From Gari tellinella (lineage: Eukaryota > Mollusca > Bivalvia > Cardiida > Psammobiidae), in the NCBI GenBank assembly GCA_922989275.2, contig OV277862.1, positions 16,845,543 through 16,909,542 on the forward strand: 64,000 nt of DNA, written 5' to 3'. Below, piece after piece: positions 10,573 to 20,921 of this stretch. Below the pieces are notes generated by a model. It was not told the DNA's origin, searched no databases, and saw only the letters and a list, made by a program, of their open reading frames with translations. The position numbers were made by a program, and so were the translations under genes. The first letter of the stretch is position 1, and every line of letters begins with the position of its first letter.

Positions 10573-11055
10573 CCCTAACCCATTCCCCCATAGTTTGTTT
10601 CTAGTATTGGAGAAAGGTGATCACAGTAAAGCAGAACGCGCCTTAAGGCGCATTCTACTTTGCTTCAGCCTGCTTTAACTCTTTCCTCCTTGAAACTTTA
10701 AATGGACAATTCCAGTTTCCATCTAAGTCTAGTCCATTTCTAACTTTAAAGGGTTGTTTTTGTCAATGCTTGGCATTGTGACAAACAGTGAAGACCCTGA
10801 TCAAAGGGCTCCTTTCGGAGCCCTCTGATCTGGATCTTCACTGTTTGTATAGGACATGTGTACTATTCACATGTACACTGTTTGAAAAGCACGCCTATAT
10901 GCGGGACTAGGGTTCAAAGAGTTAAGCAACCATCTACTAGAATATGGTAAATAGTTCTAATGCTTCAATATGCATGACTGTATAAAATGGAACTATGTTA
11001 TCAATGGAGGAAAAACATAAATGCGAAAATACGTAACTATGGAGTAATTGGGCTA
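10573..11055. mobile_element. TTAA-shell C MITE carrying a nested B MITE
   Basis: The left shell and core run to CAGCCTGCTTTAA at 10678. A complete B element follows, and the shell resumes at 10922 with TTAAGCAACCATCTACTAG and ends GAGTAATTGGGCTAAG. The B insertion used the TTAA at the right edge of the C-core. Confidence 0.85.
10675..10925. mobile_element. TTAA-shell B MITE (subtype B2) nested in C
   Basis: TTAA at 10675-10678 and 10922-10925. The hairpin is at 10782-10847 with GGGCTCCTTTCGGAGCCC. It matches the element at 2677-2929 in its right arm (CGCCTATATGCGGGACTAGG). Confidence 0.9.
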
Positions 11056-11760
11056 AGTAATGTGGTCTGATTTAAAGCAAAGTGACTGAGGTAATATCGA
11101 AATGATCGTAAAACAGGGTTGACCCTGATCATGCGCGGCGTCTGATCGGAGTCCAAACTGCAAGATCGACTGTGCGGTAATTGACATTGAAAGGGTTAAA
11201 TTAAAGTGTAATAGATACAATAATTATGTCTAGTAGCTAGGATACGGTCAATGGAATGTCACGTTTCAAATTGTCGCCTGCCTTTTGGTGTAGATTTTGA
11301 AAAATCGTTAAAATAATAGCTTTTTTTGCTTTTGCTATGAACCAAAGTTGAATACTTCATTTTGTCTACATTTGTTGATGAAGGACTCTGGTTTTAAAGT
11401 GCATTAAAGTTCGTGTAGCCACAAACAACAATGCACCGCGCTGCACTTCCGGGATCGTATCTTACAAGTAGACCATGACGGTGTCGGAACCAATCGAAAC
11501 GTGTCGGCTGTGTCAAAAACATATTCTGCTCAAACCCAATACATGTATTTATATCTATAATATATCAGATGTCACGTAGGATCACGTATTAATACCCCAC
11601 TGACTCAATGATGTAGCATGACCTCTCTGAACCAAATTTCTAGCGACTTGTTGGAGAAAATCTGAAAAATGAATGTAGATGTTAATAATTAAACTAGGTT
11701 AATGTTTTGTACGACAACAACAAAGACAATCACCGTGTTCAAGGTAATGGCAATAATTCC
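11056..11760. other. Stretch without a clear gene; A-core remnant near 11130
   Basis: A decayed A-core fragment (GCGCGGCGTCTGATC) lies at about 11135. The remainder shows no feature I can name, although it could hold the 3' end of the minus-strand gene that follows. Confidence 0.4.
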
Positions 11761-11769
11761 ACAGTCACA
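11690..11769 (-). other. Candidate last exon of the transposase-like gene
   Basis: On the minus strand a pyrimidine tract and AG (CTTCTTTTCTATTCAG) end just before 11769. In the phase set by the donor at 11966/11965 the exon would read CDCGII... to a TAA. A different frame of the same DNA reads a Cys-rich tail (HGDCLCCCRTKH then stop), so another frame lesion is possible. This is inference from splice-site form only. Confidence 0.3.
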
Positions 11770-11902
11770 CTGAATAGAAAAGAAGTTGGGTGTTAACAAA
11801 CATCAAATTGATCAACGGAAAAGTGAACCATAATGTATTTCATACTTTGTCACATCGTCTTAAATTAAATTTTTGGCTTCCAAACAGCCATTTTTGAATA
11901 TT

Positions 11903-13958
11903 TTATCTATCTTTGGCTTCCTGATAACATTTGATGTACATTGTATTAAGAAATAAGAGTTTTACCTGGTGTATTTTCATGGTTCCATGTACTGGCCGAA
12001 TAGATCTACCATGGTCCAGATTCTGTACCGTTATTTTCATGATTTCATCTTCTGTGATTTGGAACAGCTTTATAGACACCTGTCTGTTCGTAAGATATTT
12101 ATATAGTGCAGTTGCATCCATAATGTCAACATCATGTGCCACGCCCCGGTCAGCTTCTCTTTTCATCACTGCTCCAATCCCATCAGGGGCTCCCTTTCCA
12201 TGTCCCGCCTCGGTAAAATTCCAATTAACCCTTTTAAATCCCACTTGAAATGGTATGTTTGACATCAGGTAGAAGTTCTCTTTGCACCTGTACTGGGTTG
12301 TTGGTCCATCGCTAAGTACATGCAAGTTTGAAATGGAAGGCATGTCATTTTTGACCATTTTTAGGACTGGGAGTAGATGAGCCCAAATGGCAGACGGCCC
12401 ATGCTTAAGGGAGTCTGATATTGAACAAAATGGGACTGCCTTGTCTTTTATGTACATGACTCCAGTGTGAAGAGTAATTTGTCGCTGTGAGGCACCGAAG
12501 TGCATGCTCTGGATTTCAGTAGCACATTTGCAATTGTAATTTTCTGAAAAGTCTACATGTATCAGGACATCCTCTTTTGATAATTTTTCTTTCAGTGTAC
12601 GGATAGACATGAATTGGTGTTTGATATTGTAGAAGTGTTTGCAACATTTCTTCAGGTACTCCTGGAATTCATCCACCAATCTCTGTACTGTGCCTTTCTC
12701 AAGCTGTTTTACTGTCATGCTAACCCTCTTGAGCCCTGTTTTCGCATCTTTCCCATCTCGTTTCTGATATTCTACTGTCTTTGTTTGCCACTCATGCCAT
12801 GCAACCATTCTTCCAGCTTCGTATTCTCCTGTTGGAACGTTCATTTCTAAACAGTGGGGACACTCCCTATACATACATGCCTTCTGTTCTTTTCCACATG
12901 TAATTTTGCTGGAAAGTTCATCTAAATCAGCACTGTAAATGATATTCAATTCTTTCAGTTTGCTCGCTTTGAAAGTTAGATTTTCATGCCGTTTACAAAG
13001 ACACGTCTCTCGATCCGATTCTCTCGGCTGTATGACAAAAAATGGCTTTAGTCTGCAAAAAAGTGAGTAAGATATCTTACTCTGCACATTTTCTGCTAGG
13101 TACTTCAAGTGTAGTATTTTCAATGTATCTTTCAAGAGATAGATCTGTCGCTTCTCTTTCTTTTTGGTTTTTGTGGCCTTTTTCCCCGCCTTGATGCTGC
13201 TATTATCCTCTCTACAAATGAAGCTCTCAATTTTTTCTTTTAAACCTTGAAGTTGAGGAGCTCGCCTTGTCTTTCTTGAATATTGAAGGTCATGGTTTAT
13301 AGCTTGTTTCAATCGCCTTTGTGTCATTTCGAAATATTTTCTAGCCATCTGTTGCATTCGGTATTTCTTTAGCAGGCTGTTTGTAAATGCTTTGCTCAGT
13401 ATTTGCTTACACTTTTCCGTTTTCATCATCTTATACTTTTTCTTCAATCCAGTCAACAAGACATTATGAAAAAGCAGTATCTTCCTGGTTTCAGAGCTCA
13501 CCTTTGGGCCTTGAAGCATAGCGCGAGTTTTTGTTCTTGGGGAATCTTTATTTGATTCTTTTTTACTTTTTCTACATAGTCTCTTCTTGTATCTTTCTAA
13601 TAGTGTCTGCTGCTTCGAAACCTGCTCCTTCAGCTTTCTAATCTCTCTGTAAGCCTTGTATCTATCTTTACGCATTCGCTGCCAGTCTAACAGGAAACGG
13701 TCCCGGTGGAGTTGGGGGCGGAGTATCAATCTCTTGGTTGTTTTTCTGGTTTCTTTCATTCTGTTTCTTAAGCCTCCAAAACTTTCTCTTACTTCTTTTT
13801 TCCCTTTCAGACATATCTGAGATCAATCTTATTTCTCCTTTTTCCTTACGATGATGGTATCTCTCTCTTTCCTTTGCTAAGTAATTTGCGTATTCTTGTG
13901 AATTTTCTTTTTTCTTTTGTCGACATTTACGAGCTCGTTCAGCTCCACTTAGTGGCAT
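11903..13958 (-). pseudogene. Transposase-like gene with D-D-E-like triad, frame-broken
   Basis: Two minus-strand frames make one protein. The first (ATG at 13958, 96 codons) opens MPLSGAERARKCRQKKKE, a basic helical head, and ends after TPPPTPP. The second (618 codons, 13759-11903) continues with coiled-coil-like Lys/Arg-rich sequence, a CLCKRH and CxxC-type cysteine cluster (around residues 255-305), then HVDFSENY (Asp403), SDGPTTQYR (Asp484) and FTEAGHGKGAPDGIG (Glu517, His520). The D-80-D-32-E spacing suggests an RNase H-like DDE transposase or a domesticated relative. I remember similar unnamed proteins in other invertebrates but cannot assign a superfamily. The frames overlap between 13759 and 13668, so one frameshift there would join them. 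The 618-codon frame ends in weak sequence after CACCAG|GTAAAA at 11966/11965, a good splice donor, so the true end may lie in a later exon. The label could change from pseudogene to gene if the frame break is an intron or a sequencing error. Confidence 0.7.
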
Positions 13959-13970
13959 CTTTTGTTAGTT

Positions 13971-14170
13971 CTATTTTTTACGGTAAAATTGCAAACTTTC
14001 TTTTGCATCTAGTACTACATCAAATGCGTCACAAACTTTACGGCTCCACACTTCTAACTCTGCTTCTGCTGTAGGCCTATAACTCAGGTAGGTGTTCAGT
14101 GCTTTCTCAAGCCTTATTACACTCTCTTCTAACAGATTTATGTCAGTAATCAACTTCCGTAACCATATTT
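13971..14170 (-). CDS. Candidate terminal exon of an unknown spliced gene
   Basis: On the minus strand TTTTTTTGTTACAG ends at 14171, a strong splice acceptor. It is followed by an open frame of about 66 codons that begins IWLRKLITDINLLEE and ends in a stop 12 bp before the ATG of the transposase-like gene. The peptide is acidic-amphipathic with Leu/Val heptad spacing (EESVIRLEKAL) and looks more protein-like than other short frames in the window. It could be the 3' exon of a host gene, an upstream cistron of the same element, or chance. No ATG is in frame within it. I do not recognise the family. Confidence 0.35.
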
Positions 14171-14447
14171 CTGTAACAAAAAAACAATGAAACCATTACC
14201 TTCTGAATAACTTATTTAATGACCTCTCACTGAGGGTTTGTCTTTATTCCACAATCATAATTGATATATTCAAACAACTCAGATGTGGATGAGATGCCAA
14301 AAAAGTCAGTGTCTTATCTGGATCCAAGCTGCTTTGCACATGGACCTGGTTTTTACAAAATACTGATAGTTGATTTTTAAAGGATAATCTGTTAAACATT
14401 GACATCAAAAGTGAAAGCAAGATACATTCTCAAATACTTATATAATC

Positions 14448-14814
14448 CAGTTTTAAAAAGGAAAACAGCTGTTTTACATAAATTAAATACATATTCATAT
14501 ATACATATGTGTTAATTTTATACATATAGTATAGTTTTTGTTCATGTTAGAAACATTTTTGATATAAAATTAAGTCAAAAGTCAACTCTGTAACGATTCT
14601 GTCTACACCGTAACGACCAAGTTTGTAATTCAGTTTTAATTAGGAAAACAGCTGTTTTACACAACTTATTATACATATTCATATATGCTTATGTGTCAAT
14701 CTGGTTAATGTTATATATATAATATTGTTTTGGTTCATGTATAGAAACATATTTGACAGAAAGTCAAATCAGAAGTCAACTCCGTAACGATTCTGTCAAC
14801 ACCGCAACGACTAA
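14448..14814. repeat. Tandem duplication, about 183-bp unit, two copies
   Basis: Copies at 14448-14630 and 14631-14814 both contain GGAAAACAGCTGTTTTACA, ATACATATTCATATA, GTTCATGT and GTAACGATTCTGTC. Divergence is moderate. Downstream, GGAGTTGACTG recurs at 14826 and 15177 in inverse orientation to GTCAACTCCGTAACG in the repeats. Confidence 0.85.
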
Positions 14815-15596
14815 GTCTGTGATGGAGTTGACTGTTATGGAGTTGACAGTTTCATGTTATGTTGCGAAGACATGAGGCAAGCATTTTAACCCCGGTGAGT
14901 GTGTTGTCATAGAGATGCAGTTGAAATACATATCAGTGAAATCTAAAATAATGCCAAACTTGACATAATCGCCTCATGTAGTATACGGTATGGACATATT
15001 TCAAATATACGGCAAATTTACTCACCATTCATTGCTGCTGACGTCCTCACATTCTTCACATGGAGTTTTAAAGATGGTGGAATTTGAAAAGGCCAAATAT
15101 GACATCATAATGCATATAAGTATGACGTTTCAAAGAGGCTACCAGTGGGTATTAGCAATCCATTTTTAAATTAGTGACGGAGTTGACTGAAACCAGGGGA
15201 CTTCATTGTCCAGCTAATTTTTGAAGTATGTGCTATAATTTTCTATGAATACTGGCTTTAATAAAGAGCTTTAGATACTTAACTATTTATATTTAGCACA
15301 ACATAAAGCTGACGCCTTTTTGTAAATGAAACAGCATTGAATTTCTGTAATTAAGTTATGGAGGGGACATATGCATTTTGATGGAGTGATACTTTTCAAA
15401 AAATATTTTTACAATTATTCCAAAATAAAGAGTTTCGACGATTTATTTGTTTAATAAAAATACACCAATTCTTTAACATACAATAGTAAAACGCATGGAT
15501 TTTTTTAAATAAATAGTTTTATTTTGTTTTTTCTCTGAAGGACATGAAATATACCTTTACTGTAGAATGACCCATATATACATGTACCTCTTAATA
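14815..15596. other. Stretch without recognised genes
   Basis: AT-rich sequence with only short frames. The inverted GTGACGGAGTTGACTG motif near 15173 links it to the preceding duplication, so both may belong to one unrecognised element. Confidence 0.35.
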
Positions 15597-15602
15597 CAAG
15601 TT

Positions 15603-15821
15603 CAGGGCTGCCATAAGTTGACATGAAAAATCCTAAGATTTCCAAATTTGCATTTTTCAAGTGCGATTTTACGAATGGTACCTTTACCCTATAGCCCTTT
15701 TCTTGTTTTTGGCATGCGCCTAAGGGCGCATTCTGCTTTACTTTCAGTCTGCTTTAAGAAACCATGTAGTGAAAAAAAAAATCCGGAGATTTAGGAAAAA
15801 TACGGAGAAATGGTAGCCCTG
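15603..15821. mobile_element. G element (CAGGGCTGCC; 6-bp TSD), copy 1
   Basis: Ends CAGGGCTGCCAT and GGTAGCCCTG; the direct repeat CAAGTT occurs at 15597-15602 and 15822-15827. The interior has AAGTGCGATTTTACGAATGG and AAATCCGGAGATTTAGG plus the right part of a C-core. The left half of that core is lost. Confidence 0.9.
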
Positions 15822-15975
15822 CAAGTTACTGCTTAATGTGGGATCATTATATACACAGCTCCTGTATAAGCTGCATGCAATATTTCTATCTTTGTAAGAA
15901 CTTCTACATTTCTACCATACATTAACTCGTTATCCCATAGTTCGTTTTCAGTATTGAATACTGATGGTTGCTTAA

Positions 15976-16511
15976 AGCGACTCGCAACCAGATGGTGCAT
16001 TAAAAATAGTAATTTGTAAATATGTGTCAAACGCTTATATAAATGGTAAAGAATTAATTTAGGATAAGAAATTCTGTTTAAAAAAATGTATTTCAATAAA
16101 AAAAAATAGTGGTCTCTGGTGGGATTCGAACCCGGGGCCCGGCATTGGCGGACAGAAGGCAAAATAGGGGAAACCGCTTAGACCAATGGACCACGGAACT
16201 ATCCGTTTATCTCGGATCGATTTAACGTATTTCAATGTGTAGCGATCGAAAGTGCATACAACTTCGTAATTCGGCTCGTGTTTATGTCTGAGCCCGTGTA
16301 GAGAAGCAACAACAACAACTATACCGTTAGCTAACGCTATAGAAAAACGATGGAAAATATCTAAAAATCTAAGATTCGGTGACGATTCTTGAGACTTGTT
16401 TTGGACTGATCATATTTTTTTAATGTCAGAAGCCAAATAATGCCACAAATTTGCTTTTATTTGAGTATTTTATTTTATTTTGACAAGTACACCATCCGGT
16501 TGCGAGTCCCT
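15976..16511. mobile_element. I element, 536-bp TTAA MITE, copy 1
   Basis: TTAA on both sides. Termini are AGCGACTCGCAACCAGATGG and the inverse of AGGGACTCGCAACCGGATGG. A second 536-bp copy lies at 25801-26336. The AG..CT next to TTAA fits Kolobok-like rather than piggyBac-like ends, by inference. It carries a tRNA-like promoter region on the minus strand. Confidence 0.9.
16095..16200 (-). repeat. tRNA-like segment (SINE head) inside element I
   Basis: On the minus strand it shows a box-A-like TGGTCCATTGGTCTAAGCGG and an exact box-B-like GGTTCGAATCC about 50 bp later. Stem pairing of a full tRNA is not evident, so I call it tRNA-derived and not a tRNA gene. Confidence 0.7.
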
Positions 16512-16738
16512 TTAAAACAGCCTGAAAGCTCATTCAAGGACCATTCTGCTTTACTTCCAGTTTTCTTTAAGCTACTTTCTGCTAGGGTACATAAATATTT
16601 CTTATGGTACATATTCATGACTGTAAAACTATTTTCTTTAGTGGGGTAATAAATAAAACGCGTAAAAATCTGTTTTTATGGACCAATGGGTTAGACAACT
16701 GCCACCCCATAAGCGTAGTATCCAATTAAAGTGGAATA

Positions 16739-16780
16739 GGCAAACAGTGTAGACTCTGATCAGAGTCTTCACCTGTTTGC
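16739..16780. repeat. Collapsed A/B palindrome in a K-like shell
   Basis: GCAAACAGTGTAGACTCTGA joins directly to TCAGAGTCTTCACCTGTTTG, with no central GACGCCG stem. Flanking CCAATATATAAGCATGGA matches the right arm of the intact K element at 58135-58363. Confidence 0.8.
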
Positions 16781-17244
16781 TGATAGGAATTTGAATAAGA
16801 ATCAAAACGAAAACGAAAATTCAGATCAGACATCCCTTACATAAATAATGGAATTATCCAATATATAAGCATGGAAGAATCCACTAGACACACGTAGGTC
16901 TTTTATTGCGACAGGATTGACTGTATTTGTCTCTTGCTTAAATTAGACTTTACTGTGAAGAAATATCGAATATCCGATACGCATGCACGACTGTTTGAAT
17001 GCATCGCATTTACCTATTAAAAGTAAATGCATGTACCTGATTGCACAGACTTTTACAAACGGACTGGTTCATATTCAGGCGTTGAGTTACGTGGCGTCGA
17101 ACAAGGTTCTAAATGATTTGACATCCAAATCGATGTTTGTTTTTTCAGTCAAAATGTCTAAAATAAGATATATCTTTAAAAAGACTGATGCAAAATTGTT
17201 TTACTGGCATCTTGTCCATGGCTCTATACTGTTTGCAATGGAAA

Positions 17245-17452
17245 TACAGTAAAACCTCTTTTTGACGACCACTAAATTGTGTCAAATATTAGGTGTTTAC
17301 GACATGTGACTGCATAAAGCAAGGTGACAGTAAAACACAAAGCTCCAGTGGGAGCTTTCTGTTTTACTGTCACCTTACTTTAAGCTGTCACCTGTCTTTT
17401 ATACAACTAATTTAGCCTTCATTTAAATGGTCATAATAGAGGTTTCACTGTA
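17245..17452. mobile_element. TA-shell D MITE
   Basis: TACAGTAAAACCTC to CACTGTA. The D-core hairpin at 17311-17388 has AGCTCC/GGAGCT at its centre. The left neighbour contains a half B arm (CTATACTGTTTGCAATGG). Confidence 0.85.
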
Positions 17453-17687
17453 CAATATAAAGACTTTTAGTACATTTGGTCACCGGTAATAGACAGATTA
17501 CAATTGTAATGCATCAGCTTATTTGGCAGTAAAACAAAAATCTCACATTGGAACTTTCTGCTGTATCTTTATCCTGCACTAGATAGCCGCCCGACTTAGA
17601 GCCCCCTGTGCGGATTCTTTGTTATATTGACGTAAAAGCAAATAACAAAAATGTTGGGGTTGAACAATTTGTTCGATTTACAAATAG

Positions 17688-18185
17688 TTCTAGTTTTTAA
17701 GGATATAATTATAATTTCAGAGTTTACACGGTATACAAAGTCGACCGCAATACAGCCTACATTTAAATATAATGTTCTTCTACCAACTCTGGTAACGATT
17801 GTCTTTGGATAAATCTTTTTAACCCATTACCCCATGGGCCATAACCTGTTTCTAGTTTTGAAAACATGTGACATTTTAAAGCAGGTTGAAATTAAAGCAG
17901 AATACGACTGAAGACGTTCTGTTTTAATTTCAGACTGCTTTAATAAGCTACCACCTGCTAGAATATTGAAGCTATCTCTTATGGCACATTAACTGGAACT
18001 GTTTTCTTCAGTGGAGAAATTAATAGGCGTAAAAATGCGTATTTATGGACTAATGGACTATTAGACTATATGATTATAGTTTTTAAAGTTTACACGGCAT
18101 ACTTAATCTCAACACAAGCTACAAAGTCATGTAGATGTATGTTCTTCTGGTAACGATTGTCCTGGGATAAACCCTTGTAACACAG
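17688..18185. repeat. Direct repeat of about 120 bp flanking a C MITE
   Basis: Segments at about 17688-17815 and 18075-18185 share AGTTTACACGG, TATGTTCTTCT and GGTAACGATTGTC. The C element at 17819-18064 lies between them. Confidence 0.7.
17819..18064. mobile_element. TTAA-shell C MITE
   Basis: Starts TTAACCCATTACCCCATGG and ends near CTAATGGACTATTAG. The C-core is at 17876-17943 (TTGAAATTAAAGCAGAA and TTCTGTTTTAATTTCAG) with a worn loop. Confidence 0.75.
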
Positions 18186-18358
18186 CAGATATTAAGTTTA
18201 TGAAAAATAGCTGTCCTCCGACCACAAATGAAGTCCCGTGCAAATATTTGACTAACCGAGATAGGACACACACCCATTAATCTTGGATGTGCCGGGGATA
18301 GGGGATGAAATATTGTAAATAACAGTATAAGTCAACCCTTGACACAGAGGGAGTGCTT

Positions 18359-18638
18359 TTAACTCATTTCACCTCTGAAACTTATAATGGACAATTCCAA
18401 TTTCAAAATATGTCTAGTCCATTATTGACTATTTAGGGGTGATTTTAACAATATATTTCAAAATGACAAACAATGTAGACCCTGATCAGAGGGCTCCTTA
18501 AGGAGCCCTCTGATCAGGGTATACACTGTTTGCATGGGGCAAATGTAATTACACCGTTTGCATGGGACAAATGTAATCCACACAGGTGCACTGTTTGTAA
18601 ATGACGAGTATACTCGTCGCTAGGATTGAATGTGTTAA
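18359..18638. mobile_element. TTAA-shell B MITE with internal duplication
   Basis: TTAA at 18359-18362 and 18635-18638. The B-core at 18467-18532 has centre GGGCTCCTTAAGGAGCCC. A segment of about 30 bp to the right of the core is duplicated (TTTGCATGGGGCAAATGTAA and TTTGCATGGGACAAATGTAA). Confidence 0.85.
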
Positions 18639-19149
18639 CTCTTCTATGATGGAAACCAATTAATGTTTACTTTGCAAACATAGCAGACCCTGACCAGAAG
18701 GTTTCTTAAGGTCGTGTGGTTTTCATTTTTATTTTTTGTGAAATATTTTCTACGAAATTTTTCAAATATAGAATTGTCATATTTATACAATCAGCTTTAA
18801 AGGAGTAATGAGCATATTCTATAAGTCAATATGACATTATATTTACATTTGCCCCATTCAATTCTATTGAACAAAGTGACATTCAATTTGTATAAACGCA
18901 ATTTCTCTACGGGCGGGATTTGTGTATACATTTCCGCAGAGGATGCGGAGCTTATGGGTCTGCTATCCGCGAATCATTTTGTTGCGTTGCTTGACAACTT
19001 GCTTCAGGAATATAGGGCCGTTTTGGCTGTTCATTTCAGGGTACACATTATTCGTGTTCACAACCTCTAATATGGATTAAACATACAATGCATATACTAA
19101 TAAAATGTTCATTTAATAATAGAAACTACATCAAATATAATGTAAATGT

Positions 19150-19345
19150 AAGAAATTAACTTATTTCTTCGGCGTTTAAGCGAAATAAACGACAGAAAAT
19201 GGTCGGCAAATTTACCATGAATCGCGCTAGTTTGCCGGTCATTTTCTGTCGTTTATTTCGCTTAGCGCGAATAATGGAATTTGCCGATCATTTTCTGTCG
19301 TTTATTTCGCTTTTAAAACGCCGAAAAAATTCAGTTTATTTCTTA
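19150..19345. mobile_element. L foldback with a tripled arm
   Basis: The left arm GCGAAATAAACGACAGAAAA at 19178-19200 pairs with two tandem inverse copies (TTTTCTGTCGTTTATTTCGC) at about 19242-19262 and 19290-19311. Outer sequence also pairs (GAAATAA..TTCGGCG with CGCCGAA..TTATTTCT). No other copy is seen in the window. Confidence 0.75.
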
Positions 19346-19426
19346 AATATACTCAAAGAGTGTAGTCTGCAATATTGTTTACCTTGGGGACATACATGAA
19401 TACGACTGAATGTAACACATACTAAG

Positions 19427-19570
19427 TCCAGGGTTCAAGGTTATAAAGCTTTTCAGTTGAGTATAAAGTCGTTCTCAAGCATTTGATTGGTCAGATTTGA
19501 GCCTAGGCTCAAATCTGAACAATCAAATGCTTGAGAACACACTCAGCTCAAACGCTTTATAACATTGGAC
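19427..19570. mobile_element. F palindrome, copy 2
   Basis: Full foldback (GTTATAAAGC..GCTTTATAAC) with centre GATTTGAGCCTAGGCTCAAATC, shared with copy 1. It is followed after about 8 bp by another F copy. Confidence 0.85.
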
Positions 19571-19578
19571 CCACGCAG

Positions 19579-19707
19579 GGCCCAATGTTATAAATAGTTT
19601 GAGTTACTCAAGTATTTGATTGGTCAGATTTGAGCGTCTACTCACATCTGACCAATCTAATGTTTGAACACGATCTCAGACTCAACTCAAACTCTTTATA
19701 ACATTGG
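19579..19707. mobile_element. F palindrome, copy 3 (variant centre)
   Basis: Starts GGCCCAATGTTATAAA and ends TTTATAACATTGGGC, so even the outermost bases differ from copy 2 in a paired way (CAAGG/CCTTG becomes CAATG/CATTG). The centre is GAGCGTCTACTC. Confidence 0.8.
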
Positions 19708-19822
19708 GCTTGGTCAGATGAATCTTGTTGATCGGTGTCAAATCATCTGGATACAAACTGTCTGTATCTAATCGTTTCTATATCAGAGAGTATCTATTCA
19801 CTGCCTTGTCCCCAACTGGCAT

Positions 19823-20480
19823 TTCTCCACCACCGAAAGGTACTGGGATTGTTACCGGGATTCTCCACCACCGAAAGGTACTGGGATCGTTTACCCGGAT
19901 TCTCCACCACCGAAAGGTACTGGGATCGTTACCCGGATTCTCCACAGCCGAAAGGTACTTGGATCGTTACCCGGATTCTCCACCACCGAAATGTACTGGG
20001 ATCGTTACCCGGATTCTCCACCACAGAAAGGTACTAGGATCGTTACCCGGATTCTCCACCACCGAAAGGTACTGGGATCGTTACCCGGATTCTCCACCAC
20101 CGAAATGTACTGGGATCGTTACCCGGATTCTCCACCACCGAATGGTACTAGGATCGTTACCCGGATTCTCCACCACCGAAAGGTACTGGAATCGTTACCC
20201 GGATTCTCCACCACCGAAAGGTACTAGGATCGTTACCCGGATTCTCCACCACCGAATGGTACTAGGATCGTTACCCGGATTCTCCACCACCGAAAGGTAC
20301 TTGGATCGTTTCCCGGATTATCCACCACCGAATGGTACTAGGACCGTTACCCAGATTCTCCACCACCGAAAGGTACTTGGATCGTTTCCCAGATTCTCCA
20401 CCACCGAAAGGTACTAGGATCGTTACCCGGATTCTCCACCACCGAATGGTACTTGGATTGTTACCCGGATTCTCCACCAC
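19823..20480. repeat. 38-bp minisatellite, about 17 copies
   Basis: The unit contains GGTACTGGGATCGTTACCC and GGATTCTCCACCACCGAAA. Because 38 is not a multiple of three, all three forward frames read through the array in turn and share one 38-residue super-period. Units differ mainly at GGTACTGG/TAGG/TTGG and GAAAGG/GAATGG. No start, splice or domain evidence supports a protein. Confidence 0.95.
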
Positions 20481-20879
20481 CACATGTTATGCAGCTTTTT
20501 AAGAGCCTGTTAACTAGATTTGGCAAAGAAATACATCATATGGTTTTCAGTTTCTTCAAGTTGTTAACCAAGAAGCATGTTCTTTAAAAACAATGTGCTC
20601 AACCTTTTCAATAGATTTTTTATAACAAAATCAGCAAATATTTTCTGTATAGACCTTCTGATAAACAGTTTCATAATACATTGTAATATGATAGATATAT
20701 AGTTTATTGACTTATACTAAATACAAGTATCTCGTCAAATTTAATACTCATACATTATCAAGTGCAATCAGGTATATGATATATCCAAGAACAAGCAGGA
20801 ACATGATATGCATGCTAGATGTTATTATATACTCGTCAATTACCAACACTGTTATGTGAAAAAATACACCACTTGCCCT
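20481..20879. other. Stretch without recognised features
   Basis: AT-rich. I see no gene or repeat structure in it. Confidence 0.4.
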
Positions 20880-20921
20880 ATGTAAACAATGTAGATCCGG
20901 ATCAGAGTTTTCACTGTTTGT
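20880..20921. repeat. Collapsed B palindrome
   Basis: GTAAACAATGTAGATCCG and CGGATC-type pairing are followed by TTTTCACTGTTTGT; the GGGCTCC centre and inner right arm are gone. B-shell sequence (AAAAATGGACTA) follows. Confidence 0.7.

Larger units (their letters stand above)
15922..16693. mobile_element. TTAA-shell C MITE split by element I
   Basis: The left shell starts TTAACTCGTTATCCCATAG and is cut at TTAA 15972-15975. After element I it resumes AACAGCCTGAAAGC, completes a worn C-core, and ends GGACCAATGGGTTAG. The insertion used the TTAA at the left edge of the C-core. Confidence 0.8.

Noticed and set aside
15833..16162. 109-codon and 125-codon frames beginning MPSVRQCRAPGSNPTRD (also at 25610-25987)
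   Set aside because: The shared part is the tRNA-like segment and body of the 536-bp MITE read through; it is conserved because the element is repeated.
16095..16200. Functional tRNA gene on the minus strand
   Set aside because: Box motifs are present, but acceptor and anticodon stems do not form, and the segment is repeated inside a MITE at 25920-26025.
19725..20483. 230-codon repetitive protein frame
   Set aside because: It is a read-through of the 38-bp minisatellite in all frames, with no independent coding evidence.
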